Shown here: one piece after another, positions 25,322 through 33,905 of the stretch
How positions within the stretch are numbered: the first letter of the stretch is position 1
Layout: every line of letters starts with the position of its first letter
Origin: Carboxylicivirga agarovorans
Lineage (GTDB): Bacteria > Bacteroidota > Bacteroidia > Bacteroidales > Marinilabiliaceae
DNA: 64,000 nucleotides
Assembly: GCF_050589845.1 (NCBI RefSeq)
Contig: NZ_JBNGPA010000005.1
Coordinates: 124,001-188,000, forward strand
Reading direction: 5' to 3'
Notes under the pieces: generated by a model
Database searches by the model: none
What the model was told of the DNA's origin: nothing
Seen by the model: only the letters and a program-made list of their open reading frames with translations
Position numbers and translations under genes: made by a program

Positions 25322-25840
25322 TTATCCGTTAAATACTTTATCCATTGAAACACCTCTTTGCTCAGCAATAGTTGCAGCATCACGCAATTCAGTAAGTGCC
25401 TGAATAGTCGCTTTAACCAAGTTGTGTGGGTTCGATGAACCTTTTGACTTAGCTAGTACGTCAGTTACTCCAACACTCTCTAATACAGCACGCATCGCAC
25501 CACCGGCTTTTACTCCGGTACCATGAGATGCAGGCTTCATAAATACGCTTGCACCACCGAAACGAGCTAATTGCTCATGAGGAACAGTACCATTGATAAT
25601 AGGTACTTTAACTAGATTCTTTTTGGCAGCTTCAACACCTTTTGCAATAGCTGTTGTTACTTCGCCTGCTTTACCAAGGCCCCAGCCAACAACGCCGTTC
25701 TCATTTCCAACCACTACGATGGCAGAGAATGAGAAAGTTCTACCACCCTTGGTTACTTTAGTTACCCTGTTGATAGCAACCAAACGATCCTTTAATTCAA
25801 GATCGTTATTGTTTCTGATTCTTTTGTTATTTCCAGCCAT
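25322..25840 (-). CDS. rpsE: 30S ribosomal protein S5
   Basis: 172 aa. The RNA-binding domain LKDRLVAINRVTKVTKGGR...FSAIVVVGNENGVVGWGLGKAGEV precedes VFMKPASHGTGVKAGGAMRAVLESVGV. Involved in decoding fidelity with S4 and S12. Six nt from rplR. Confidence 0.98.
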   Translation of the reverse strand: MAGNNKRIRNNNDLELKDRLVAINRVTKVTKGGRTFSFSAIVVVGNENGVVGWGLGKAGEVTTAIAKGVEAAKKNLVKVPIINGTVPHEQLARFGGASVFMKPASHGTGVKAGGAMRAVLESVGVTDVLAKSKGSSNPHNLVKATIQALTELRDAATIAEQRGVSMDKVFNG

Positions 25841-25846
25841 AGTCTG

Positions 25847-26203
25847 TTAGAATTTAAGCCCTGCTTCACGAGCAGCATCGGCTAATTGTTTAACTCTACC
25901 ATGATATAGGTATCCATTTCTATCGAACACAACAACAGTGATACCAGCTTTCTGAGCAACTTCAGCGATATTTTTACCCACCATTGCAGCTACTTCAGAC
26001 TTAGTACCTTTCTGGTCAGCAATTTCTTTTAATAAAGAAGATGATGCAGCTAATGTTTTTCCATTAACATCATCAATTAACTGAACAGAAATTTGCTTAT
26101 TGCTTCTAAATACTGACATTCTTGGACGCTCTGCGGTTCCGCTGATATCCTTGCGAACGCGCAACTTAATTTTTCGTCTTCTCTCTATTTTCGAAAAAGC
26201 CAT
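25847..26203 (-). CDS. rplR: 50S ribosomal protein L18
   Basis: 118 aa, 5S rRNA-binding protein. MAFSKIERRRKIKLRVRKDI, RPRMSVFRSNKQISVQLIDD and FDRNGYLYHGRVKQLADAAREAGLKF are conserved. Twenty nt follow rplF. Confidence 0.98.
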   Translation of the reverse strand: MAFSKIERRRKIKLRVRKDISGTAERPRMSVFRSNKQISVQLIDDVNGKTLAASSSLLKEIADQKGTKSEVAAMVGKNIAEVAQKAGITVVVFDRNGYLYHGRVKQLADAAREAGLKF

Positions 26204-26223
26204 AATTCCTAATTTAATTCAGA

Positions 26224-26775
26224 TTAAACTTTAGCAGATTTACCGGCCTTACGACGAATCTCTTCGCCTTTGAAACGAACACCTTTTCCTTTGTATGGTT
26301 CAGGCTTACGTAACGACCTAATTTTAGCACATACTTGTCCAAGTAATTGCTTATCTGCTGATTCAAGCGTAATAATAGGATTGCTTTTTCTGTCAGTAAC
26401 AGCTTCCACTTTAATTTCTTTTGGCAATAAAAGCTGAATAGGGTGCGAATAACCCAATGCCAAATCAAGTAATTGACCTTGATTAGTAGCACGGTAACCA
26501 ACACCTACTAATTCTAATTGCTTTTTGTAACCTTCAGAAACTCCTACCACCATGTTGTTGATCAACGAGCGGTACAATCCGTGCTGTGCACGTGTTTCTT
26601 TTTCTTCGTTAGGACGAACAATTGTTACTGTTCCATCCTCAACTTTCACTTCCATTTCAGGGTGAATCGTTTGTGACAACTCGCCTTTAGGGCCTTTAAC
26701 TGTCACTGTATTGTCTTTAACAGTTACGTTCACTCCTGAAGGTATGCTGATCGGTGCTTTTCCAATTCTTGACAT
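26224..26775 (-). CDS. rplF: 50S ribosomal protein L6
   Basis: 183 aa. MSRIGKAPISIPSGVNVTVK and the C-terminal signature PEPYKGKGVRFKGEEIRRKAGKSAK identify L6, near the sarcin-ricin loop. Twelve nt after rpsH. Confidence 0.98.
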   Translation of the reverse strand: MSRIGKAPISIPSGVNVTVKDNTVTVKGPKGELSQTIHPEMEVKVEDGTVTIVRPNEEKETRAQHGLYRSLINNMVVGVSEGYKKQLELVGVGYRATNQGQLLDLALGYSHPIQLLLPKEIKVEAVTDRKSNPIITLESADKQLLGQVCAKIRSLRKPEPYKGKGVRFKGEEIRRKAGKSAKV

Positions 26776-26787
26776 AGTTCTTCTTTT

Positions 26788-27183
26788 TTAATAAACGTAA
26801 CACAATACTTCACCACCAATTTTCTGTACTCGGGCTTCTTTATCTGTCATTACACCTCGTGAAGTTGACACGATAGCAATACCAAGACCGTTAAGAACGC
26901 GAGGTAAACTACGATACCCGGCATACGAGCGTAAACCAGGTGTACTCACGCGCTTAAGCGCTTTGATAGCCGGAGTTTTAGTTTGTGGATCGTACTTAAG
27001 TGCGATCTTAACTACTCCTTGCTTGTCATCTTCGATGAACTTGTAATTTAAGATGTACCCTTTCTCGAAAAGAATTTTGGTCATCTCTCTTTTAAGGTTT
27101 GAAGCTGGAACTTCAACAACCCTATGACCCGCCATAATGGCGTTCCTGATTCGTGTCAGGAAATCTGCTATTGGATCTGTCAT
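26788..27183 (-). CDS. rpsH: 30S ribosomal protein S8
   Basis: 131 aa with MTDPIADFLTRIRNAIMAGH at the start and the C-terminal STSRGVMTDKEARVQKIGGEVLCYVY. The frame stays open 15 codons upstream, but the family start is the ATG at 27183 and E. coli S8 is 130 aa. Binds 16S helix 21. Confidence 0.97.
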   Translation of the reverse strand: MTDPIADFLTRIRNAIMAGHRVVEVPASNLKREMTKILFEKGYILNYKFIEDDKQGVVKIALKYDPQTKTPAIKALKRVSTPGLRSYAGYRSLPRVLNGLGIAIVSTSRGVMTDKEARVQKIGGEVLCYVY

Positions 27184-27240
27184 TTTATAAAGATTAAATT
27201 GATCCCGGCGTAATACACACCGGGACAATATTTAACACTC

Positions 27241-27510
27241 TTACCAACTTGCTTTTTTAACACCAGGTATTAAACCAGCTGAAGCCATTTCGCGGAACTG
27301 AATCCTTGAAAGACCAAACTGTCGCATGTAACCTTTCGGACGTCCGGTTAACTTGCAACGGTTGTGCATACGAACTGGAGAAGCATTCTTAGGTAGCTTT
27401 TGCAAACCTACATAATCTCCTTCTTCCTTAAGCCTGGCACGTTTTTCAGCGTATTTGGCAACAAGCTTAGCCCTTTTTACCTCACGGGCTTTCATTGATT
27501 CCTTTGCCAT
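27241..27510 (-). CDS. rpsN: 30S ribosomal protein S14, zinc-free form
   Basis: 89 aa. MAKESMKAREVKRAKLVAKYAEK...RCKLTGRPKGYMRQFGLSRIQFREMA. Only one Cys is present, so the C-x2-C...C-x2-C zinc site is absent and this is the C- type. Four nt from rplE. Confidence 0.97.
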   Translation of the reverse strand: MAKESMKAREVKRAKLVAKYAEKRARLKEEGDYVGLQKLPKNASPVRMHNRCKLTGRPKGYMRQFGLSRIQFREMASAGLIPGVKKASW

Positions 27511-27514
27511 ATAA

Positions 27515-28072
27515 CTAGTTCTTTTTCACGTTTTTAAATGGTAACCCAAACTCTTTTAACAGAGCAAAAGCTTCCTCATCGGTTTTTCCCGAGGTCACAA
27601 AGGTAATATTCATACCCAATATTTTTGACACATTGTCAATATTTATTTCAGGAAAAATGATTTGTTCTTCAATACCTAAGGTATAGTTTCCGCGTCCGTC
27701 AAGCTTACTGTTGATACCTTTGAAGTCGCGAATTCGAGGCAGAGCCACGCGAATTAAACGCTCAAGGAATTCATACATGTTTTCACGACGAAGTGTTACA
27801 CGTACACCAATTGGCATTTTTTTACGAAGCTTAAAGTTCGAAATATCTTTCTTCGAAAGTGTAGCAACGGCCTTCTGACCGGTGATCGTAGTTAGTTCTT
27901 TGATCGCGTTTTCAATCATTTTCTTGTCAGCGGTAGCTGAACCAAGACCCTGGTTGATAACGATCTTTTCTAACTTAGGAACCTGCATGATTGATTTAAA
28001 CCCGAATTCTTTCATCAAGTTTGGTACAATCTCGTCCTTATACTGTTTACTTAAACTAGGTGTATAACTCAT
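27515..28072 (-). CDS. rplE: 50S ribosomal protein L5
   Basis: 185 aa, 5S rRNA-binding protein. MQVPKLEKIVINQGLGSATADKK, ITGQKAVATLSKKDISNFKLR and FPEINIDNVSKILGMNITFVT are conserved. Its ATG overlaps the rplX stop as TAATG (1 nt), implying coupled translation; a GGAGG purine tract lies in the end of rplX. Confidence 0.98.
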   Translation of the reverse strand: MSYTPSLSKQYKDEIVPNLMKEFGFKSIMQVPKLEKIVINQGLGSATADKKMIENAIKELTTITGQKAVATLSKKDISNFKLRKKMPIGVRVTLRRENMYEFLERLIRVALPRIRDFKGINSKLDGRGNYTLGIEEQIIFPEINIDNVSKILGMNITFVTSGKTDEEAFALLKEFGLPFKNVKKN

Positions 28073-28392
28073 TACTTGATCTCCTCCCCTGATTTTTTAG
28101 CAATTCGAACCAGTTTACCATCATCATTCAACTTACGACCAATACGTGTTGGTTTTCCAGTTGAAGGATCTTTCACATTTAAATTTGAAATGTGAATAGG
28201 AGCCTCTTTCTTAACTATACCTCCTTGCGGACTCTCAGCATTAGGCTTTGTGTGCTTGCTCACCATGTTAACACCTTCAACAATGGCACGTTGTTTAGCA
28301 GGGAATACCTCTAGGACTTTCCCTTCCTGGCCTTTGTTGACTCCAGCGTTAACGATTACGATGTCGCCTTTTTTAATATGCAATTTACCCAT
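28072..28392 (-). CDS. rplX: 50S ribosomal protein L24
   Basis: 106 aa. KOW motif KKGDIVIVNAGVNKGQEGKVLEVFP near residues 7-31, then NMVSKHTKPNAESPQGGIVKKEAPIHISNL. Assembly initiator of the large subunit. Overlaps rplE by one base. Confidence 0.98.
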   Translation of the reverse strand: MGKLHIKKGDIVIVNAGVNKGQEGKVLEVFPAKQRAIVEGVNMVSKHTKPNAESPQGGIVKKEAPIHISNLNVKDPSTGKPTRIGRKLNDDGKLVRIAKKSGEEIK

Positions 28393-28412
28393 TGTTCTAA
28401 TCTCTTTGATGA

Positions 28413-28778
28413 TTAAAGTACTTCAGGCGCCAAGGATACAATTTTCATAAATCCTTCTCGCACCTCACGGGCTACAGGACCGAAAATACGTGTTCCTCTC
28501 ATTTCTCCGGCAGCATTCAGTAAAACGCAAGCGTTTTCATCAAAGCGGATGTAGGAACCATCTTGACGTCTAACTTCTTTTTTAGTGCGCACTACTACAG
28601 CCTTAGTTACGGTTCCTTTTTTCAATTCACCGCTTGGCGTTGCGCTTTTTACAGTTACCACGATACGATCGCCTACTCCGGCATAACGTTTCCTTGTTCC
28701 TCCCAGAACACGGATACATAATACTTCTTTGGCTCCACTGTTATCAGCAACTGCAAGTCTAGATTCTTGTTGTATCAT
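28413..28778 (-). CDS. rplN: 50S ribosomal protein L14
   Basis: 121 aa. MIQQESRLAVADNSGAKEVLCIRVLGG and GSYIRFDENACVLLNAAGEMRGTRIFGPVAREVR are the L14 signature. Two nt after rpsQ. Confidence 0.98.
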   Translation of the reverse strand: MIQQESRLAVADNSGAKEVLCIRVLGGTRKRYAGVGDRIVVTVKSATPSGELKKGTVTKAVVVRTKKEVRRQDGSYIRFDENACVLLNAAGEMRGTRIFGPVAREVREGFMKIVSLAPEVL

Positions 28779-28780
28779 GA

Positions 28781-29035
28781 TTACTTAGCTCTTTCTAGAA
28801 TTTCAACTAATCTCCAACGTTTAGTCTTGCTCAAGGGACGTGTTTCCATAATTTTCACAGTATCCCCGATATTGCAGGTGTTGTCTTCATCGTGCGCGTG
28901 AAACTTCTTCGACTTTTTCACGAACTTACCGTAGATGGGGTGCTTTTCGCGGATCTCTACAGAAACAACGATAGACTTCTCCATCTTGTTGCTTGCCACA
29001 ACACCAATACGTTCTTTTCTAAGATTTCTATCCAT
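28781..29035 (-). CDS. rpsQ: 30S ribosomal protein S17
   Basis: 84 aa, same length as in E. coli. OB-fold with RKERIGVVASNKMEKSIVVSVE and CNIGDTVKIMETRPLSKTKRWRLVEIL. Seven nt after rpmC. Confidence 0.98.
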   Translation of the reverse strand: MDRNLRKERIGVVASNKMEKSIVVSVEIREKHPIYGKFVKKSKKFHAHDEDNTCNIGDTVKIMETRPLSKTKRWRLVEILERAK

Positions 29036-29042
29036 CTCCTAA

Positions 29043-29240
29043 TTATTTTTCAGTTTGTTGCTTTTGACTCAAGATAGTCTTCAAGCGCGCAATGTTTCTA
29101 CGAGTATGTCTAATCTGCATTGGGTTTTCCAATGGCGAAGTTGTGTGGTTCAACTCAAGCTGCTGCAATGCTGCAGTTTCAGTTTCGATACGCTCAGCAA
29201 TTTCGCTAACACTTAATTCTTTGATTTCTTCTACTTTCAT
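29043..29240 (-). CDS. rpmC: 50S ribosomal protein L29
   Basis: 65 aa starting MKVEEIKELSVSEIAERI, with the C-terminal NPMQIRHTRRNIARLKTIL. An alternative ATG four codons upstream (29252) would overlap the end of rplP; the 29240 start fits the family better and leaves a 4-nt gap. It docks the exit tunnel region. Confidence 0.95.
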   Translation of the reverse strand: MKVEEIKELSVSEIAERIETETAALQQLELNHTTSPLENPMQIRHTRRNIARLKTILSQKQQTEK

Positions 29241-29244
29241 GTCA

Positions 29245-29676
29245 TTAAGCATTTGATGATTCTACATAGTCTCTTCTCACAACGAATTTTGTAGTTACAG
29301 GAAGCTTTTGTGCTGCAAGGCGCAATGCTTCTTTAGCTACTTCGTAAGGTACTCCTTCACATTCTAAAATGATGCGTCCTGGAGTAACAGGGGCCACAAA
29401 TCCTTCCGGACTACCTTTACCTTTACCCATACGTACTTCGGCTGGCTTTTTAGTAATCGGTTTGTCAGGAAATATTCTAATCCAGATCTGTCCCTGACGC
29501 TGCATGTAGCGTGTTACCGCAACACGGGCAGCCTCAATCTGACGACCTGTAATCCATTTACTTTGTAAGGCTTTGATACCGAAAGATCCGAATGCTAGCT
29601 CTTGCCCGCGTTGAGCATCGCCTTTCATACGGCCTTTCTGCCTTCTTCTAAATTTTACTTTCTTTGGTTGTAACAT
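29245..29676 (-). CDS. rplP: 50S ribosomal protein L16
   Basis: 143 aa. MLQPKKVKFRRRQKGRMKGD and RIFPDKPITKKPAEVRMGKGKGSPEGFVAPV are characteristic; organises the A-site of the large subunit. Thirty nt from rpsC. Confidence 0.98.
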   Translation of the reverse strand: MLQPKKVKFRRRQKGRMKGDAQRGQELAFGSFGIKALQSKWITGRQIEAARVAVTRYMQRQGQIWIRIFPDKPITKKPAEVRMGKGKGSPEGFVAPVTPGRIILECEGVPYEVAKEALRLAAQKLPVTTKFVVRRDYVESSNA

Positions 29677-29706
29677 CGTTCCTAATCAATTAATGTGAAA
29701 GGAGAA

Positions 29707-30426
29707 TTACTTCTTATTATTTCTTCTTCTCGGACCTCTACCGCCTCCACGGTTTCCACCACCTTTTTCTTTGGTGTTGAAAGCAGGTGATAAATCTGGC
29801 TTACCATAGATCTCACCTTTACAGATCCAAACTTTAATACCAATCAGACCCATTTTAGTCAAGGCTTCTTCTTGAGCATAGTCTATATTGGCGCGTAATG
29901 TATGAAGTGGCGTACGCCCTTCTTTGTACATTTCGCTACGGGCCATTTCAGCACCGTTTAAACGTCCGGAAATCTGAATTTTGATACCTTCAGCACCCAT
30001 TCTCATGGTAGAAGCGATAGCCATTTTAATGGCACGACGATATGCGATACGTCCTTCCACCTGACGAGCGATGTTTTTCGCTACGATAATAGCGTCCAAC
30101 TCTGGTCTCTTTACCTCAAAGATGTTGATCTGAACCTCTTTGTCGGTAATTTTCTTAAGCTCCTCTTTCAGTTTATCTACTTCCTGACCTCCCTTACCAA
30201 TAATGATACCAGGACGTGCAGTGAAAACGGTAATAGTAACCAATTTCAAAGTACGCTCGATAATGATACGAGAGATACTTGCTTTAGCTAAACGTGCATT
30301 GAGGTACTTTCTGATTTTGGAGTCTTCCAATAGCTTGTCGCCATAGTTCTTTCCTCCATACCAGTTAGAATCCCATCCTTTAATGATTCCTAACCTGTTA
30401 CTAATTGGATTAACTTTTTGTCCCAT
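29707..30426 (-). CDS. rpsC: 30S ribosomal protein S3
   Basis: 239 aa. MGQKVNPISNRLGIIKGWDSNWY, the KH domain VFTARPGIIIGKGGQEVDKLKEE and KEGRTPLHTLRANIDYAQEEA. The tail is glycine/arginine-rich (GGGNRGGGRGPRRRNNKK), longer and more basic than in E. coli. Forms part of the mRNA entry channel helicase. Confidence 0.98.
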   Translation of the reverse strand: MGQKVNPISNRLGIIKGWDSNWYGGKNYGDKLLEDSKIRKYLNARLAKASISRIIIERTLKLVTITVFTARPGIIIGKGGQEVDKLKEELKKITDKEVQINIFEVKRPELDAIIVAKNIARQVEGRIAYRRAIKMAIASTMRMGAEGIKIQISGRLNGAEMARSEMYKEGRTPLHTLRANIDYAQEEALTKMGLIGIKVWICKGEIYGKPDLSPAFNTKEKGGGNRGGGRGPRRRNNKK

Positions 30427-30433
30427 CTAGCTA

Positions 30434-30853
30434 TTAGTTTTCTTGTGTTTCACTTGATACTACTTTGCTTGCAACGCGTAACGTTACGTGGTTCGAACGC
30501 TTTCTGATACGGTGTGCACGACCCTGTGGAGCCGGACGTAAACGTTTCAAAATACGGCCTGAATCAACCGCGATCTCACTCACATAAAGGTTAGCGTCTT
30601 CGATGCGAACACCTTCGTTCTTTTCTTTCCAATTAGCGATAGCAGAAAGCAACAGTTTCTCAACCCTTCTGGAAGCTTCTTTCGAAGAGAATTTCAGCAT
30701 ATCCAGAGCAAGGTTCACCTCTTTACCTCGGATCATGTCGGCAACAAGACGCATTTTCCTAGGTGAAGTCGGTACATTGTTAAGCTTTGCGAAGAAATCG
30801 CTCTTCTTAGCTTCCTTTATTTTTTCAGCTCTTATTCTTTTTCTTGCACCCAT
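30434..30853 (-). CDS. rplV: 50S ribosomal protein L22
   Basis: 139 aa with the conserved core NNVPTSPRKMRLVADMIRGK and GRILKRLRPAPQGRAHRIRKRSNHVT, whose hairpin lines the exit tunnel. About 29 residues longer than E. coli L22, mainly at the N-terminus (lysine-rich). Confidence 0.97.
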   Translation of the reverse strand: MGARKRIRAEKIKEAKKSDFFAKLNNVPTSPRKMRLVADMIRGKEVNLALDMLKFSSKEASRRVEKLLLSAIANWKEKNEGVRIEDANLYVSEIAVDSGRILKRLRPAPQGRAHRIRKRSNHVTLRVASKVVSSETQEN

Positions 30854-30891
30854 TTTTTACTGTTTAAAGAATTTAAATATTGGCAGGCCAA

Positions 30892-31161
30892 TTACTTTTT
30901 CTTATTACCACCATGACCGCGATAAGTACGCGTTGGGGCAAATTCGCCTAATTTGTGTCCTACCATATTTTCAGTAACATAAACCGGGATAAACTTATTA
31001 CCGTTGTGTACAGCAATAGTGTGTCCTACAAATTCCGGAGAAATCATAGACGCACGTGCCCAAGTCTTAATAACTGATTTCTTACCTGACTCGTTCTGTG
31101 CCAGAACTTTCTTTTCCAGTTTAAAGTCGATAAATGGGCCTTTTTTTAATGATCTGCTCAT
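30892..31161 (-). CDS. rpsS: 30S ribosomal protein S19
   Basis: 89 aa. MSRSLKKGPFIDFKLEKKV, SMISPEFVGHTIAVHNGNKF and MVGHKLGEFAPTRTYRGHGG match S19 closely. Head protein near the A-site tRNA. Confidence 0.98.
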   Translation of the reverse strand: MSRSLKKGPFIDFKLEKKVLAQNESGKKSVIKTWARASMISPEFVGHTIAVHNGNKFIPVYVTENMVGHKLGEFAPTRTYRGHGGNKKK

Positions 31162-31181
31162 AATTCGTTTAATTTAACCGG

Positions 31182-32006
31182 TTATTTTTTTCTTCTTTCA
31201 ATGATGTATTGATTAGAAGCCTTCTTAGGATGACGAGTTTTATAACCCTTAGCCAATACCCCTGTACGAGATCTTGGGTGTCCTCCTGACGAACGACCTT
31301 CACCACCACCCATTGGGTGATCAACTGGGTTCATTGCTACACCACGAACTCGTGGGCGACGACCCAACCAACGGCTACGTCCAGCTTTTCCTGAACGCTC
31401 AAGAGCGTGGTCTGAGTTACCTACAGCACCTAAAGTAGCGCGACATGTAACCAATACCATTCTTGTTTCGCCTGAAGGCAATTTAACAACCGCGTATTTT
31501 CCTTCACGAGCAGCCAATTGTGCGAAAGTACCAGCACTACGTGCCATTGTACCTCCCTGGCCCGGACGCAATTCGATGTTGTGAATAATGGAACCTAAAG
31601 GAATCTCGCTTAATGGTAAGCTGTTACCGATCTCAGGAGCAACCCCTGTTCCTGAAGCAATAGCTTGACCTACCTGCAACCCGTTAGGTGCAAGAATGTA
31701 CCTTTTTTCTCCATCAGCGTAAGCTAGCAATGCAATACGAGCACTCCGGTTAGGATCATATTGAATTGACTCAACTGTTGCGTTAACACCGTCTTTATTA
31801 CGCTTAAAGTCGATTACCCTGTATCTCCTTTTGTGACCACCACCGATATTTCTAACGGTCATTTTACCAGAGTTATTTCTACCTCCGGATTTCTTTAATG
31901 GCCTCAATAAGGACTTTTCTGGTGACGCTGATGTAATCGTATCAAACGCACCAATAATTTTGTGTCTCTGCCCCGGTGTTGTGGGCTTTAGTTTTCTTAC
32001 TGCCAT
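31182..32006 (-). CDS. rplB: 50S ribosomal protein L2
   Basis: 274 aa. MAVRKLKPTTPGQRHKIIGAFDTIT at the start, GGGHKRRYRVIDFKR, and the near-invariant RPRVRGVAMNPVDHPMGGGEGRSSGG with the His implicated in peptidyl-transferase centre integrity. Five nt after rplW. Confidence 0.99.
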   Translation of the reverse strand: MAVRKLKPTTPGQRHKIIGAFDTITSASPEKSLLRPLKKSGGRNNSGKMTVRNIGGGHKRRYRVIDFKRNKDGVNATVESIQYDPNRSARIALLAYADGEKRYILAPNGLQVGQAIASGTGVAPEIGNSLPLSEIPLGSIIHNIELRPGQGGTMARSAGTFAQLAAREGKYAVVKLPSGETRMVLVTCRATLGAVGNSDHALERSGKAGRSRWLGRRPRVRGVAMNPVDHPMGGGEGRSSGGHPRSRTGVLAKGYKTRHPKKASNQYIIERRKK

Positions 32007-32011
32007 TTTTA

Positions 32012-32302
32012 TTAGATATTGCTATAAAAATCAATAGTATCTCCTTCAGCCAATGTTACAATTGCCTTTTTGAAGGAATTTGTTCTACCAACAATAACTC
32101 CACTCTTTGTGTAACGCGACTTTGATTTACCCGCGTATACCATTGTATTGACAGACTCAACGCTTACGTTGTATAATTCTTCAACAGCGTCTTTGATCTG
32201 AAGCTTGTTAGCGTTCTTATCAACTACGAATGCGAAGCGATTCAACTTCTCGCCTAGTTCTGTCATCTTTTCAGTTACAATTGGTTTAATAATAACTTTC
32301 AT
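32012..32302 (-). CDS. rplW: 50S ribosomal protein L23
   Basis: 96 aa. IIKPIVTEKMTELGEKLNRFAFVVD and NKLQIKDAVEELYNVSVESVNTM. The start is preceded by AAGGAGG with a 6-nt spacer, a full Shine-Dalgarno sequence, uncommon among the genes here. Lies at the exit tunnel and docks trigger factor. Confidence 0.97.
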   Translation of the reverse strand: MKVIIKPIVTEKMTELGEKLNRFAFVVDKNANKLQIKDAVEELYNVSVESVNTMVYAGKSKSRYTKSGVIVGRTNSFKKAIVTLAEGDTIDFYSNI

Positions 32303-32313
32303 GACGAGCCTCC

Positions 32314-32943
32314 TTATGCGTTAAACAGTTTACCGAATTCTTCTACAGAACTTTCAACTAACACCAGGTTTTTAGCTTTCATGATGTCAAATGTATTCAG
32401 TTCATCTAATGTCACTACCTCTGCGCGCTGAATATTGCGAGCTGAACGGTAGATGTTATCGTTAGCTTCCTTTAACACTAACAATGAACGCTGACCAGTT
32501 AGCTTAAGGTTTGATACCATAGCTGCATAGTCTTTTGTTTTAGGAGCTTCAAAGTTGAAGTCTTCCAAAACAGTGATCATTTGTGATTGTGCTTTGTAAG
32601 CCAACGCAGATTTACGAGCTAACTGCTTAAGTTTTTTATTCAACTTAAAACGGTAGTTACGCGGACGAGGACCGAATGCACGACCTCCACCTACGAAAAC
32701 AGGAGACTTGATGCTACCGGCACGAGCTGTACCAGTACCTTTTTGCTTTTTGATCTTACGAGTAGAACCCGTAATCTCAGCACGTTCCTTTGACTTATGA
32801 GTCCCTTGACGATTATTAGCCAAGTATTGTTTTACATCCAAGTAAATGGCGTGGTCGCTGGGCTCAATTCCGAACACCGCTTCAGGTAAATTTACCTTTC
32901 TTCCGGTTTCTTTTCCTTCAATTGTTAATACGTTCAGTTCCAT
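32314..32943 (-). CDS. rplD: 50S ribosomal protein L4
   Basis: 209 aa. Loop region TRKIKKQKGTGTARAGSIKSPVFVGGGRAFGPRPRNY reaches into the exit tunnel; C-terminal globular part ends LVLVESSVEEFGKLF. The ATG overlaps the rplC stop by one base (TAATG). Confidence 0.98.
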   Translation of the reverse strand: MELNVLTIEGKETGRKVNLPEAVFGIEPSDHAIYLDVKQYLANNRQGTHKSKERAEITGSTRKIKKQKGTGTARAGSIKSPVFVGGGRAFGPRPRNYRFKLNKKLKQLARKSALAYKAQSQMITVLEDFNFEAPKTKDYAAMVSNLKLTGQRSLLVLKEANDNIYRSARNIQRAEVVTLDELNTFDIMKAKNLVLVESSVEEFGKLFNA

Positions 32944-33560
32944 TACTTTTCAATAATTAGATATGAGCCTTTTGCTCCCGGAACAGAACCTTTAACCAAA
33001 ATAAGGTTGTTCTCAGGAATTACTTTAATCACTTTAAGGTTTTCAACCTTAACTCTGTCACCACCTGTACGACCTGCCATGCGCATGCCTTTGAAAACCC
33101 TTGCAGGGTAGGATGCTGCACCAATAGATCCAGGAGCGCGTAAGCGGTTGTGCTGACCGTGGGTAGCGTCACCCACACCTCTAAAGTTGTAACGCTTTAC
33201 GACACCTTGAAAACCTTTACCTTTTGAGATACCTGTGATATCAACAAAAGCGTTTTCTTCGAAAAGATTCACATCAACCTCTTCACCAAGCTTTAATTCG
33301 TTTTCGAATTCGTGGAATTCTACAACTTTACGCTTTGGTGCTGAGCCGGCCTTTTTAAAGTGACCTGCCTCAGGCTGACTTGTGCTCTTTTCTTTCTTGT
33401 CGTCAAACGCCAACTGTACAGCCTCGTAGCCGTCAGTTTCCACAGTTTTAACCTGTGTAACTACGCAAGGGCCTGCTTCGATAACAGTGCATGGCACATT
33501 TTTACCATCGGCACTGAAAACGGATGTCATTCCGATTTTTTTTCCAATTAGTCCTGGCAT
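32943..33560 (-). CDS. rplC: 50S ribosomal protein L3
   Basis: 205 aa. MPGLIGKKIGMTSVFSADGK, then ITGISKGKGFQGVVKRYNF and the signature THGQHNRLRAPGSIGAASYPARVFKGMRMAGRTG. Early assembly protein near the peptidyl-transferase centre. Confidence 0.98.
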   Translation of the reverse strand: MPGLIGKKIGMTSVFSADGKNVPCTVIEAGPCVVTQVKTVETDGYEAVQLAFDDKKEKSTSQPEAGHFKKAGSAPKRKVVEFHEFENELKLGEEVDVNLFEENAFVDITGISKGKGFQGVVKRYNFRGVGDATHGQHNRLRAPGSIGAASYPARVFKGMRMAGRTGGDRVKVENLKVIKVIPENNLILVKGSVPGAKGSYLIIEK

Positions 33561-33580
33561 TGTTTAAACATTTAAGATTA

Positions 33581-33886
33581 TCACACTTTAATTTCTACTT
33601 CTACACCACTTGGCAATTCTAACTTCATCAAAGCATCGATAGTTTTAGCTGTAGAGCTATAAATATCAATCAAACGCTTGTAAGATGATAATTGAAACTG
33701 CTCACGTGACTTCTTGTTCACAAATGTGGAGCGCAACACAGTGAAGATACGCTTGTGAGTAGGAAGCGGAATAGGACCGCTTACTACTGCACCAGTGCTC
33801 TTAACTGTCTTCACGATCTTCTCAGCTGACTTGTCAACCAAGTTGTGATCGTAAGATTTAAGTTTTATTCTAATTTTCTGACTCAT
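33581..33886 (-). CDS. rpsJ: 30S ribosomal protein S10
   Basis: 101 aa. MSQKIRIKLKSYDHNLVDKSAEK, GPIPLPTHKRIFTVLRSTFVNKKSREQFQ. Also the NusE component of antitermination complexes. It follows fusA directly; tuf, which separates them in many bacteria, is absent. Confidence 0.98.
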   Translation of the reverse strand: MSQKIRIKLKSYDHNLVDKSAEKIVKTVKSTGAVVSGPIPLPTHKRIFTVLRSTFVNKKSREQFQLSSYKRLIDIYSSTAKTIDALMKLELPSGVEVEIKV

Positions 33887-33905
33887 AGTGAGAACACTAA
33901 TTGTG

